Translations under genes and position numbers: made by a program | Notes under the pieces: generated by a model | What the model was told of the DNA's origin: nothing | The model's database searches: none | The model's input: only the letters and a program-made list of their open reading frames with translations | Shown: piece by piece, positions 7,388 through 14,969 of the stretch | How the letters are laid out: each line of letters begins with the position of its first letter | How positions within the stretch are numbered: position 1 is the first letter of the stretch | Assembly: GCA_910585725.1 (NCBI GenBank) | Contig: CAJUFA010000018.1 | Coordinates: forward strand, 1-64,000 | Source of the DNA: an uncultured Dorea sp. | GTDB lineage: Bacteria; Bacillota; Clostridia; Lachnospirales; Lachnospiraceae | DNA: 64,000 nt | Direction: 5' to 3'

Positions 7388-9544
7388 CTATGATATTCCC
7401 TTCATAGTAAGCTGGATACGTTTCTTCTTCATATCCACGCTCAGCACCTTGACATCCACAATATCTCCTACGCTCACAACCTCCAACGGATGCTTGATAA
7501 ATTTCTTATCCGTGATCTCAGATATATGTACCAGCCCGTCCTGATGTACTCCGATATCCACGAACGCGCCGAAATCAATAACGTTTCTCACTGTGCCTTT
7601 TAAGATCATTCCTTCTGTCAGATCTTTCATCTCCAGCACATCAGTCCTTAATATTGGCTTCGGCATCTCGTCTCTGGGGTCTCTGGCCGGCTTCTCCAGC
7701 TCTTTCACGATATCCCTTAAGGTAATCTCCCCGATTTCCAGCTCTTCCGCCAACTTCTTATAATCCCGGATCGTAAGCGACAGACCTACTAATTTTCCGC
7801 CGCTGATATCCCCCATTGAAAAGCCCTGCTTCTCCAAAAGCTTCTCCGCCGCTTCATATGTCTCCGGATGCACGCTCGTCCCGTCCAGCGGATTATCTCC
7901 CCCTTGAATCCGCATGAAACCGGCGCACTGCTCGAAAGCTTTCGGCCCGAGCTTCGCAACCTTCAGAAGCTGTTTCCGATTCGAGAATTTGCCGTTTTCC
8001 TCCCGATAAGCCACGATATTCTTCGCAACCGCAGCCGAGATACCTGAGATATACGCAAGAAGCGGCGCCGACGCCGTGTTCAGGTCCACTCCCACCCTGT
8101 TCACACAGTCTTCTACCACGCCGGACAATGCTTCGCTTAATTTCTTCTGATTCATGTCATGCTGATACTGACCGACCCCGATGGACTTAGGATCTATCTT
8201 TACCAACTCCGCTAGCGGGTCCTGAAGCCTCCTTGCAATAGACGTGGCGCTCCTCTGCCCGACGTCGAACTTCGGAAATTCTTCAGTCGCCAGTTTGCTC
8301 GCCGAATATACGGAAGCTCCCGCCTCATTAACAATCACATACTGTACTTTCTGTGGAATCTCTTTCAGCAGCTCCACGATAAACATCTCTGATTCACGGG
8401 ACGCGGTACCGTTTCCAACCGAGATCAGCGTGATATTATATTTGGGAATGATCTTCTTTAACAGATCTTTCGACGCCTTGATCTTCTGCGGTGTAGTCGG
8501 CGCCGTCGGATAGATAACCGTTGTCCCGATCACTTTTCCGGTAGGATCTACCACCGCCAGTTTACATCCTGTACGGAAAGCAGGATCCCAGCCAAGTACT
8601 GTCTGTCCCACAATCGGCGGCTGCATCAGAAGTTGTTCCAGATTCTTCTTGAACACCTCGATCGCACCGTCCTCCGCCTTCTCCGTCAGGTCGTTGCGGA
8701 TCTCCCGCTCAATCGCAGGCGCGATCAGACGCTTGTAACTGTCCTCCGCCACTTCCTTTAAAACCGGCGTTGTATATGGATTATCTCCATGTATGGTCTT
8801 CTTCTCCAGATAACGGATAATATCTTCCTCCGGCGCCTCGATCTTGACCGTCAAAAACTTCTCCTTCTCCCCCCGGTTCAGCGCAAGGATCCGATGCCCT
8901 GCAAGACGATTCACCGGCTCTTCAAAATCATAATACATCTCATATACAGATTCCGCTTTCTCATCCTTCGCCGCAGAAACGACGCGCCCTTTCTGCGCTG
9001 TAATCTTCCGGATCCAGATACGGTAATCCGCCTCGTCGGAGATACTCTCCGCGATAATATCCTTCGCTCCCGCAATCGCTTCTTCTATAGTATGAACCTC
9101 TTTCTCCGGATCTATGTACTCCGCAGCCGCTTCTTCCAACGGCTGCTTCATCTTCTGCAGCGTGATAAGCGAAGCAAGAGGCTCCAGTCCCTTTTCTTTC
9201 GCAATCGTCGCCCTGGTTCTTCTCTTCGGTCGGTAGGGACGATACAAATCTTCCACTACTACCAGCGTCTCTGCTGCAAGTATCTGCTTTTTTAATTCCT
9301 CTGTAAGCTTACCCTGCTCTTCGATACTGGATAATACCTGTTCCTTCTTCTCTTCCAGATTACGAAGATAGGTCAGTCTCTCATGCAGTTTACGAAGCTG
9401 CTCATCGTCAAGAGTACCCGTCGCCTCTTTTCTATATCGTGCGATAAATGGAATGGTGTTGCCCTCGTCGATCAGCTTGACCGCCGCTTCCACCTGCCAC
9501 TTCTGCACACCCAATTCTTCCGTGATCTTCTGATTAACATCCAT
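7388..9544 (-). CDS. tex: Tex-like RNA-binding protein (YqgF/HhH/S1)
   Basis: This 718-residue protein has the full Tex layout. An N-terminal helical region (GNTIPFIARYRKEATG) comes first. A YqgF-like RNase H fold follows, with GWDPAFRTGCKLAVVD and a helix-hairpin-helix segment around VGVDLNTASAPLLAYISGI. An S1 domain closes the protein (LTEGMILKGTVRNVIDFGAFVDIG). Tex binds nucleic acids and is linked to transcription and translation quality; it acts in the cytosol. It is transcribed divergently from the TetR gene, from a promoter near 9654-9681. The start ATG at 9544 is preceded by AAAGGGATAA. Confidence 0.95.
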   Translation of the reverse strand: MDVNQKITEELGVQKWQVEAAVKLIDEGNTIPFIARYRKEATGTLDDEQLRKLHERLTYLRNLEEKKEQVLSSIEEQGKLTEELKKQILAAETLVVVEDLYRPYRPKRRTRATIAKEKGLEPLASLITLQKMKQPLEEAAAEYIDPEKEVHTIEEAIAGAKDIIAESISDEADYRIWIRKITAQKGRVVSAAKDEKAESVYEMYYDFEEPVNRLAGHRILALNRGEKEKFLTVKIEAPEEDIIRYLEKKTIHGDNPYTTPVLKEVAEDSYKRLIAPAIEREIRNDLTEKAEDGAIEVFKKNLEQLLMQPPIVGQTVLGWDPAFRTGCKLAVVDPTGKVIGTTVIYPTAPTTPQKIKASKDLLKKIIPKYNITLISVGNGTASRESEMFIVELLKEIPQKVQYVIVNEAGASVYSASKLATEEFPKFDVGQRSATSIARRLQDPLAELVKIDPKSIGVGQYQHDMNQKKLSEALSGVVEDCVNRVGVDLNTASAPLLAYISGISAAVAKNIVAYREENGKFSNRKQLLKVAKLGPKAFEQCAGFMRIQGGDNPLDGTSVHPETYEAAEKLLEKQGFSMGDISGGKLVGLSLTIRDYKKLAEELEIGEITLRDIVKELEKPARDPRDEMPKPILRTDVLEMKDLTEGMILKGTVRNVIDFGAFVDIGVHQDGLVHISEITDKKFIKHPLEVVSVGDIVDVKVLSVDMKKKRIQLTMKGIS

Positions 9545-9653
9545 AAATTATCCCTTTCTAAGTTAGGCTTCATACGGCCGCATATTTTAACGGCATAATG
9601 GTACAGAACCGACAATTCATGCCCTGTAAAATATGTAAATGACCGCGTCTCTT

Positions 9654-9681
9654 ATTATATCAAATTTTGGAAATTGTGCAA
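9654..9681 (-). promoter_or_regulatory. Probable sigma-A promoter for tex
   Basis: Read on the minus strand, TTGCAC and TATAAT are separated by 16 bases. This gives a leader of about 100 bases before the tex ATG. The -35 box is only 13 bases from a palindrome shared with the divergent tetR promoter. Confidence 0.6.
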
Positions 9682-9694
9682 TGGAATACTCAAT

Positions 9695-9710
9695 ACAGAG
9701 TTTACTCTGT
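9695..9710. promoter_or_regulatory. Perfect palindrome, candidate TetR operator
   Basis: ACAGAGT-TT-ACTCTGT is a perfect 7-2-7 inverted repeat. It sits between the -35 boxes of two divergent promoters, 3 bases upstream of the tetR -35. Its size and position fit a TetR dimer site that represses tetR and perhaps tex. Confidence 0.6.
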
Positions 9711-9713
9711 TTC

Positions 9714-9742
9714 TTGAAAATCACCCCCTGCTATGCTATAAT
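9714..9742 (+). promoter_or_regulatory. Sigma-A promoter of the tetR gene
   Basis: TTGAAA and TATAAT with a 17-base spacer lie about 44 bases before the start codon of the TetR gene, next to the palindrome at 9695-9710. Confidence 0.7.
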
Positions 9743-9785
9743 ATTTCTGCTATAATCAGTATATCGCCAACAAGGAGTTTACAAT

Positions 9786-10388
9786 ATGAACCATGAAATA
9801 CAGGAATTGACCAAGCAGCAGTTAAAATCCCAGGAAACGAAAGGAAAGATCTTCCGCGCGGCGAAGCACATCCTGCAGAAGAAAGGGTATGAGCAGCTCT
9901 CTATTAAGAATATCTGCGAGGAAGCCGGCGTCTCCAACGGAAGCTTTTATCATCACTTTAAAACCAAGGATGATCTCCTCTCCTATTACATTGAGGAACA
10001 GCCCAGTATCAACCCTGATCTTCTGGAGACTCCCGCAAACCCGGAAGAGGCGAAGCAGGCGATTATCTATGTGTATCTGAATTATGTACATTACTGCCAG
10101 AACCTTGGCATAGAATTCATGGCGAATTATTATACCCCCAAGAATCAGTCTCTGAATCCTCTTATCTGGTCCGACCGTCCTTATCCTATCGTCACTGTCT
10201 CCGAATATCTTCGGAAAGCGATCCATGCCGGAGTTGTATCTCCGTCGGTTGAACTTGACGATATTACAACGGATATTCGTATGATCGTTATCGGAAATGT
10301 ATTCGAATGGTGCCTGAAGAACGGCGAGACGGATTTTGAAGGCAATATGAAACGCTCGCTGGAAATATATCTGGATGGGCTGTTCTGA
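9786..10388 (+). CDS. TetR/AcrR-family transcriptional regulator
   Basis: This 200-residue protein has a typical TetR N-terminus. Residues 18-65 carry IFRAAKHILQKKGYEQLSIKNICEEAG followed by the recognition helix VSNGSFYHHFKTKDDLL. The C-terminal ligand domain is not diagnostic. The start ATG follows AAGGAGTTTACAAT. No transporter adjoins it. Downstream is a lipid-metabolism set after a terminator, so its targets are probably itself and the divergent tex region, via the palindrome at 9695-9710. A role in controlling the downstream lipid genes is possible but unsupported. Confidence 0.9.
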   Translation: MNHEIQELTKQQLKSQETKGKIFRAAKHILQKKGYEQLSIKNICEEAGVSNGSFYHHFKTKDDLLSYYIEEQPSINPDLLETPANPEEAKQAIIYVYLNYVHYCQNLGIEFMANYYTPKNQSLNPLIWSDRPYPIVTVSEYLRKAIHAGVVSPSVELDDITTDIRMIVIGNVFEWCLKNGETDFEGNMKRSLEIYLDGLF

Positions 10389-10403
10389 AGCATTACAAAA
10401 GTA

Positions 10404-10437
10404 AAAATCCTTCGAGCAAGCGGACTCAAAGGATTTT
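10404..10437 (+). terminator. Terminator after tetR
   Basis: AAAATCCTT(C)GAG and CTC(A)AAGGATTTT form a 13-bp stem with one mismatch and an 8-base loop, 16 bases after the tetR stop. The stem ends in four Ts. Confidence 0.65.
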
Positions 10438-10464
10438 CTAGAAGGGAATATGGTAGTGAAACCA

Positions 10465-10493
10465 TTTACAATAATATCTTGTGATCGTATTAT
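10465..10493 (+). promoter_or_regulatory. Probable promoter for the lipid gene set
   Basis: TTTACA and TATTAT are separated by 17 bases, about 95 bases upstream of the diacylglycerol-kinase-like start. Confidence 0.5.
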
Positions 10494-10540
10494 AACGCAG
10501 CCCTTCCAATAAATCCAATCATTAATCTTAATATACTCTT

Positions 10541-10569
10541 TCCGTTTATAGGTTTCATCTATAAACGGA
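10541..10569. promoter_or_regulatory. Perfect 11-bp inverted repeat in the leader of the DGK-like gene
   Basis: TCCGTTTATAG and CTATAAACGGA flank a 7-base spacer. The repeat ends 18 bases before the start codon and just ahead of the AAGGAGA ribosome site. It could be an operator or an mRNA hairpin that modulates initiation. Confidence 0.55.
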
Positions 10570-10587
10570 CATTTAAGGAGACGTCTT

Positions 10588-11511
10588 ATGTATACTTTTA
10601 TCGTCAATCCCAACGCCCGCTCTGGTTTAGGACAAAAGCTCTGGCTCCTGGTTAAGGCCGATCTGAAAGAACGCGGCGCCAAATATCAGGTGTTTTTCAC
10701 CAAGTACCAGCGGCATGCCACCAATATTGTCCGGGACCTCACCTCGGATCTCAGGCCCCATACTCTCGTCGTACTGGGGGGAGACGGAACGATCAACGAA
10801 GTAGTGGACGGCATCGTGCAGCTTGAAAACGTCACGCTGGGATACATCCCCATCGGTTCAAGCAATGACTTTGCCCGGGGACTTGGTCTTCCCACGGACA
10901 CAAAACAGGCTCTTGACAATATCATGAATCCTTCGCATTACTGCTATATCAATATAGGCATACTCGCATATGATGATACGAGACGGCGTTTTGCCGTAAG
11001 CGCCGGAATCGGCTTCGATGCCGGAGTCTGCCATGAGGCCGCCGTCTCCCGGATCAAACCTGCGCTGAACCGGCTCCGTCTCGGAAAACTGACCTATGTC
11101 GGAATCGCCCTGAGGCAGCTCCTTACTCTGACGCCTTCAAAGACGACTATTCTGCTGGACGATGTACGAAGGCTGACCTTTGACAAGACGTATTTTACGG
11201 CCGCCATGAATCTGATGTACGAAGGCGGCGGATTCAAATTCTGTCCGAATGCCGGTTTTGGAGACGACTGCCTTGACGTCATCGTCGCCGCCGACTTGCC
11301 GAAACTTAAGATTCTCACCTTGCTTCCTACTGCTTATAAGGGCTGGCATACCCGTTTTCGCGGCATACATATTTACCGCTGTCGAAAGATCGACATTACA
11401 AGCAGCGTATCCCTTCCCGTCCATACCGACGGAGAGCCTGTCTTACGCCGGACAAAGATCAGCATCTCCCTTGAACCGGAGAAGCTTCGTGTGATTGGCG
11501 AACCGTATTAA
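10588..11511 (+). CDS. Diacylglycerol kinase / lipid kinase family protein (YegS/DgkB-like)
   Basis: This 307-residue protein has a DAGK catalytic N-terminus: FIVNPNARSG at residues 4-13, and the nucleotide-binding VVLGGDGTINEVVDG followed by IPIGSSNDFARGLGL. The second half has the family beta-sandwich, with AGIGFDAGV and the C-terminal VHTDGEP. Such enzymes phosphorylate diacylglycerol or related lipids at the membrane face. The length is normal. It leads a plus-strand set with a glycerophosphodiesterase and a PAP2 phosphatase, which suggests turnover of phospholipid or lipoteichoic-acid intermediates. Confidence 0.9.
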   Translation: MYTFIVNPNARSGLGQKLWLLVKADLKERGAKYQVFFTKYQRHATNIVRDLTSDLRPHTLVVLGGDGTINEVVDGIVQLENVTLGYIPIGSSNDFARGLGLPTDTKQALDNIMNPSHYCYINIGILAYDDTRRRFAVSAGIGFDAGVCHEAAVSRIKPALNRLRLGKLTYVGIALRQLLTLTPSKTTILLDDVRRLTFDKTYFTAAMNLMYEGGGFKFCPNAGFGDDCLDVIVAADLPKLKILTLLPTAYKGWHTRFRGIHIYRCRKIDITSSVSLPVHTDGEPVLRRTKISISLEPEKLRVIGEPY

Positions 11512-11562
11512 CTACAATGTATCAGACAAATTAAACTATTTACAAATTACCGAGGTCATAAT

Positions 11563-12396
11563 ATGCTGCGATTTATTTTTACCATATTATTTGCTTTGTT
11601 TTTTACATTTTTCGTCCTGTACCTTTTCGCACTTTTGCCGCGTCTCTCCCGGAAACGGGATATGCTCCGCTATCGGCATACGATGTTCGCCCACCGTGGA
11701 TATCATTGCCTGGAAAAAGGTATCCCGGAAAATTCCATGGCCGCATTCCGGGCCGCCCTGAACAGAGGCTACGGCATTGAGATTGATCTGCATCTGACAA
11801 AGGACGGACATCTTGTCGTCTTTCACGACGACACTTTAGAACGAATGTGCGGACGCCCCGACGTCATAGAACATCTGACCTACAAGGAGCTCAAGTCCTG
11901 CCGCCTCGGCGGCACCTCCGAGACGATACCGTCTTTCGAAGAAGTACTGTCTCTGGTGGAAGGCCGGGTTCCGCTGCTGATCGAATTAAAGATTCCGGAT
12001 TCTTCCCTGCAAATCTGCGAAAAAGCTTATCAAAGGCTGCGGCAATATTCCGGTCCCTGCCTGATCCAGTCCTTTAACACCCTCGGAATCCGTTGGTTCC
12101 GCCTCAACGCCCCCCATATCTTAAGAGGCCAGCTATCCTCAAATCTTACCCGGGACCCTTTGAAAGAAGCCTGGCTGCTGCGCTTTATGGTAAAACATCT
12201 TCTGGCGAATTTTTTAGGACGGCCTGATTTCATTTCTTATAACCTGAACGACCTGCCGATTGTCAATGTCTGGATATTAAAACATATATTTCATATCCCC
12301 GTCGCCGTATGGACTCTCAACACTCCGGACATGCTATATAAAGGAAAACAATATTTTGACATGCAGATCTTCGAAAAACAAAATGAAATTTATTAA
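11563..12396 (+). CDS. Glycerophosphodiester phosphodiesterase family protein
   Basis: This 277-residue protein starts with one membrane helix (residues 2-25) that anchors a GDPD domain. The catalytic signature is clear: FAHRGYH, then PENSMAAF, then EIDLHLTKDGHLVVFHDDTLERMCG, with LLIELK further on. These residues bind Ca2+ and the phosphodiester. Family members split glycerophosphodiesters into glycerol 3-phosphate and an alcohol. With the helix, the domain may sit outside the membrane. The gene lies about 50 bases after the DGK-like gene with no terminator seen between them, so co-transcription is likely. Confidence 0.9.
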   Translation: MLRFIFTILFALFFTFFVLYLFALLPRLSRKRDMLRYRHTMFAHRGYHCLEKGIPENSMAAFRAALNRGYGIEIDLHLTKDGHLVVFHDDTLERMCGRPDVIEHLTYKELKSCRLGGTSETIPSFEEVLSLVEGRVPLLIELKIPDSSLQICEKAYQRLRQYSGPCLIQSFNTLGIRWFRLNAPHILRGQLSSNLTRDPLKEAWLLRFMVKHLLANFLGRPDFISYNLNDLPIVNVWILKHIFHIPVAVWTLNTPDMLYKGKQYFDMQIFEKQNEIY

Positions 12397-12528
12397 CAAA
12401 CAGTGAACATTGTTGTTGATTCTTTTTTTTCATGTTTTTTCGTGTTATAATTTGTGTGGAGGCGTGAATAAGATAGTAAGGGTGTGCCCGCTTGGTTCGT
12501 TGCTCACGGGAATAATGAGGTAATATTT

Positions 12529-13197
12529 ATGGTAATTGTGGAAAAATCAAAAGAATTCATCAAAAAATACCGGCATGCGTGGGTATTATTATATGCATTG
12601 ATCTATATGCCGTGGTTCGTGTATCTGGAAAGACGGACCAACGTCCATTATTTTATTATCCATTCGCCGATTGATGATTATATTCCTTTTGTAGAGTATT
12701 TCATCGTACCATATCTTCTATGGTTCCTTTTTGTTGCGGTGGCGGCCGGATATTTTTTCTTTACAGATAAGAGTGGTTTTTACCGTCTGACTGCATTCCT
12801 GATTACAGGGATGACATTTTTCCTGATCTTATGTACGATATTTCCCAACGGACTGAATCTGCGGCCTGTGGAATTTGCAAGGGAGAATATCTTCGTCGAT
12901 CTGGTGCGATATGTCTACTCAACGGATACTCCGACAAATGTCCTGCCGAGTATCCATGTGTTCAATTCGATAGGCGTCTGTATCGCCATCGGACACAGCG
13001 ACGCCCTGAAAAAGCACAGGAATATCCAGTACGTCTCTTATCTGCTTGCCGTACTGATCATCCTGTCTACCGTATTTTTGAAACAGCACTCCGTTACGGA
13101 TGTGATCGCCGCGTTAGCGTTGTCCTGCATCATATACCCCTTCGTATATGCGACGCAGGAAAAGAAAGCGGCGAAGCTTTCCCATCAACCGATCTAA
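12529..13197 (+). CDS. PAP2-like membrane phosphatase
   Basis: This protein of about 222 residues has six predicted membrane helices. It carries PAP2 active-site motifs near the C-terminus, LPSIHVFNSIG and KQHSVTDVIA, which supply the two histidines and the Asp of the phosphatase. The first PAP2 motif (KXXXXXXRP) is weak: LNLRPVEFAREN may be its counterpart. The ATG at 12529 was chosen because GAGGT lies 7 bases upstream; an in-frame GTG at 12484 has no comparable site. Members dephosphorylate phosphatidic acid, undecaprenyl pyrophosphate or similar lipids. Its place beside a lipid kinase and a glycerophosphodiesterase fits lipid recycling. Confidence 0.8.
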   Translation: MVIVEKSKEFIKKYRHAWVLLYALIYMPWFVYLERRTNVHYFIIHSPIDDYIPFVEYFIVPYLLWFLFVAVAAGYFFFTDKSGFYRLTAFLITGMTFFLILCTIFPNGLNLRPVEFARENIFVDLVRYVYSTDTPTNVLPSIHVFNSIGVCIAIGHSDALKKHRNIQYVSYLLAVLIILSTVFLKQHSVTDVIAALALSCIIYPFVYATQEKKAAKLSHQPI

Positions 13198-13303
13198 TGT
13201 ATCATATTGACCATGCGGCGCCCTTGACCGGTCTCCGGTTTAAAAGCGCCGACATGGCTGAATATATATTATTATTTATACCACAAAGAGGAGGATACTA
13301 ATT

Positions 13304-13726
13304 ATGTATGCAGAATTTAGTGAAAACCTTGTAACCGGCAATGAGATGATCGATTCCCATCATAAGGAATTGATTGACAGGATCAACAAACTGTTGGACA
13401 GCTGCGACCAGTCAAATGAAAAGACTGCTGCGATCAAGATGATGGATTATCTGGCAGAATATACGGATTTCCATTTCTCCGCAGAAGAAGCGCTTCAGAA
13501 AGAAATCGAATATCCCGGATATGAGAAACACAAAGCGCAGCACGAGGCTTTCAAGAACACCATAAAGGAACTGGAAGAGATGCTGGCCGAGGAAGAAGGA
13601 CCTTCCGCCGCTTTCGTAGAAAAGGTACATGAGCATGTAATCAAATGGTTCTATACACATATCGAAGGCTTTGACCGGTCCGTGGCAGAGTACAAATGCA
13701 TGAAAGAAAATAATGAGCGTTTATAA
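13304..13726 (+). CDS. Bacteriohemerythrin
   Basis: This 140-residue protein has the hemerythrin diiron ligands in order: HHKELIDRINKL, then FHFSAEEALQKEIEYPGYEKHKAQHEAF, then HVIKWFYTHIEGFD. Bacteriohemerythrins bind O2 reversibly in the cytosol and are thought to buffer or deliver oxygen in anaerobes and microaerophiles. The start ATG follows AGAGGAGGATACTAATT. It appears to be a single gene with a strong terminator after it. A functional link to the flavodiiron protein 40 kb away is possible but only thematic. Confidence 0.93.
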   Translation: MYAEFSENLVTGNEMIDSHHKELIDRINKLLDSCDQSNEKTAAIKMMDYLAEYTDFHFSAEEALQKEIEYPGYEKHKAQHEAFKNTIKELEEMLAEEEGPSAAFVEKVHEHVIKWFYTHIEGFDRSVAEYKCMKENNERL

Positions 13727-13792
13727 TTAACCATAACGGCTAAGGAGGCTGTCCTGCGTTCTCGTCAAAATACGATGAAAAGCAAAAAAATC

Positions 13793-13833
13793 AGTCTGTT
13801 GCAAAATGCAGTCATTTTGCAGCAGACTTTTTA
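13793..13833. terminator. Bidirectional terminator between bacteriohemerythrin and mutY
   Basis: AGTCTG(T)TGCAAAATG and CATTTTGCA(G)CAGACT form a 16-bp stem around CAGT, followed by TTTTT on the plus strand and by a T-rich run on the minus strand. It separates two convergent genes and overlaps the mutY stop codon. Confidence 0.85.
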
Positions 13834-14967
13834 CTTTACTATCCCGGCATAACGCGTAAAATATTCAAACGCAGACGGAATCGGATATTCTTGTTCTATC
13901 TCCTCGGGCAATATGAACAGGTATCCCCGTTCATTGGCCTGCTCCAATTCGTCGACAATCACTTCGTATCCTCTCATGTGCCATTCGATATGACTGAAAA
14001 CATGCTTCGCATGACCAAGCTCTTTGATTCGGACCGGCATAAGCCCGATCTTCTTACTGTAAACCGACGCCTCGTCGATCTCCATGTGTCCCTTCTCATT
14101 TGGAAATTCATACAGCCCTGCAAGTAAGCCTCTCCCCGGCCTCTTACGAATCGCCAGCTTCTTTCCGTCTTTAAAAACAAACACCGTCCTGTCTTCTATC
14201 TTCCTAGCCTTTCCCTTGCTCTTCACAGGTATCTCCGTTATGATTCCCTGTTTTCTCGCTTCACAGAAAGACGCTGCCGGACACTCCCTGCATTTCGGTT
14301 CTCCGTTCGGCAGACACACAATGGCTCCAAGCTCGATGAGTCCCTGGTTAAAATCACTGGCCTCATCCCTCGGGATAATCTTTTCAAGTTCTTCCTCTAT
14401 CTTTCTGCGCACGCTCTGCTTCATGATGTCTCCACGGCTTCCTGTAATCCTGGATACGACCCTTAAGACATTTCCGTCCACAGCGGCCTTGGGAATTCCA
14501 TAAGCAAAGGCGCTGATCGCGCCCGCCGTATAATTGCCGATCCCTTTTAAGGAACGAATTTCCTCGTAGGTATCCGGAAACTCTCCCTGATAGTCTATCA
14601 TAATCTGCCGCGCCGCTTTCTGCATATTACGCACGCGATTATAATAACCAAGACCCTCCCACAGCTTTAAGAGCTTATCCTCCTGCGCCTGCGCCAACTC
14701 CTTTACCGTAGGAAATTCTTTTAAGAAACGCTCGTAGTAAGGTTTCACTGTCTCCACCCTGGTCTGCTGAAGCATAATCTCCGACACCCACACACGATAA
14801 GCATCCGAATTCCTGCGCCACGGAAGATCGCGCTTATGTTCACGATACCACTCTACGATAATCTCTGCCGGCTTCTTTCCATCCAAATTCTTTTCAAATG
14901 ACAACATCCCGAAACAATTAAACTCTTCCGAATCGCAGACGCGATCCGGAAGCTTCTTATTACACAT
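13831..14967 (-). CDS. mutY: A/G-specific adenine glycosylase
   Basis: This 378-residue protein has the HhH-GPD fold with the catalytic Glu in SEIMLQQTRVETV and the Asp in AVDGNVLRV. A [4Fe-4S] loop follows, read as C-X7-C-X2-C-X5-C (CLPNGEPKCRECPAASFC). The C-terminal NUDIX-like domain recognises 8-oxoG. MutY removes adenine paired with 8-oxoguanine. The start at 14967 lies 2 bases after the pgi stop (TAATTATG), which suggests translational coupling. An internal ATG at 14907 is an alternative that would drop 20 poorly conserved residues. Confidence 0.93.
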   Translation of the reverse strand: MCNKKLPDRVCDSEEFNCFGMLSFEKNLDGKKPAEIIVEWYREHKRDLPWRRNSDAYRVWVSEIMLQQTRVETVKPYYERFLKEFPTVKELAQAQEDKLLKLWEGLGYYNRVRNMQKAARQIMIDYQGEFPDTYEEIRSLKGIGNYTAGAISAFAYGIPKAAVDGNVLRVVSRITGSRGDIMKQSVRRKIEEELEKIIPRDEASDFNQGLIELGAIVCLPNGEPKCRECPAASFCEARKQGIITEIPVKSKGKARKIEDRTVFVFKDGKKLAIRKRPGRGLLAGLYEFPNEKGHMEIDEASVYSKKIGLMPVRIKELGHAKHVFSHIEWHMRGYEVIVDELEQANERGYLFILPEEIEQEYPIPSAFEYFTRYAGIVK

Positions 14968-14969
14968 AA

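Noticed and set aside
9822..10682. Minus-strand ORF of 286 residues over the TetR and DGK-like start
   Set aside because: It covers the antisense of two genes with clear motifs and shows no domain of its own.
12484..12528. GTG start for the PAP2 gene
   Set aside because: No ribosome site lies before it, while the ATG at 12529 has GAGGT at good spacing.
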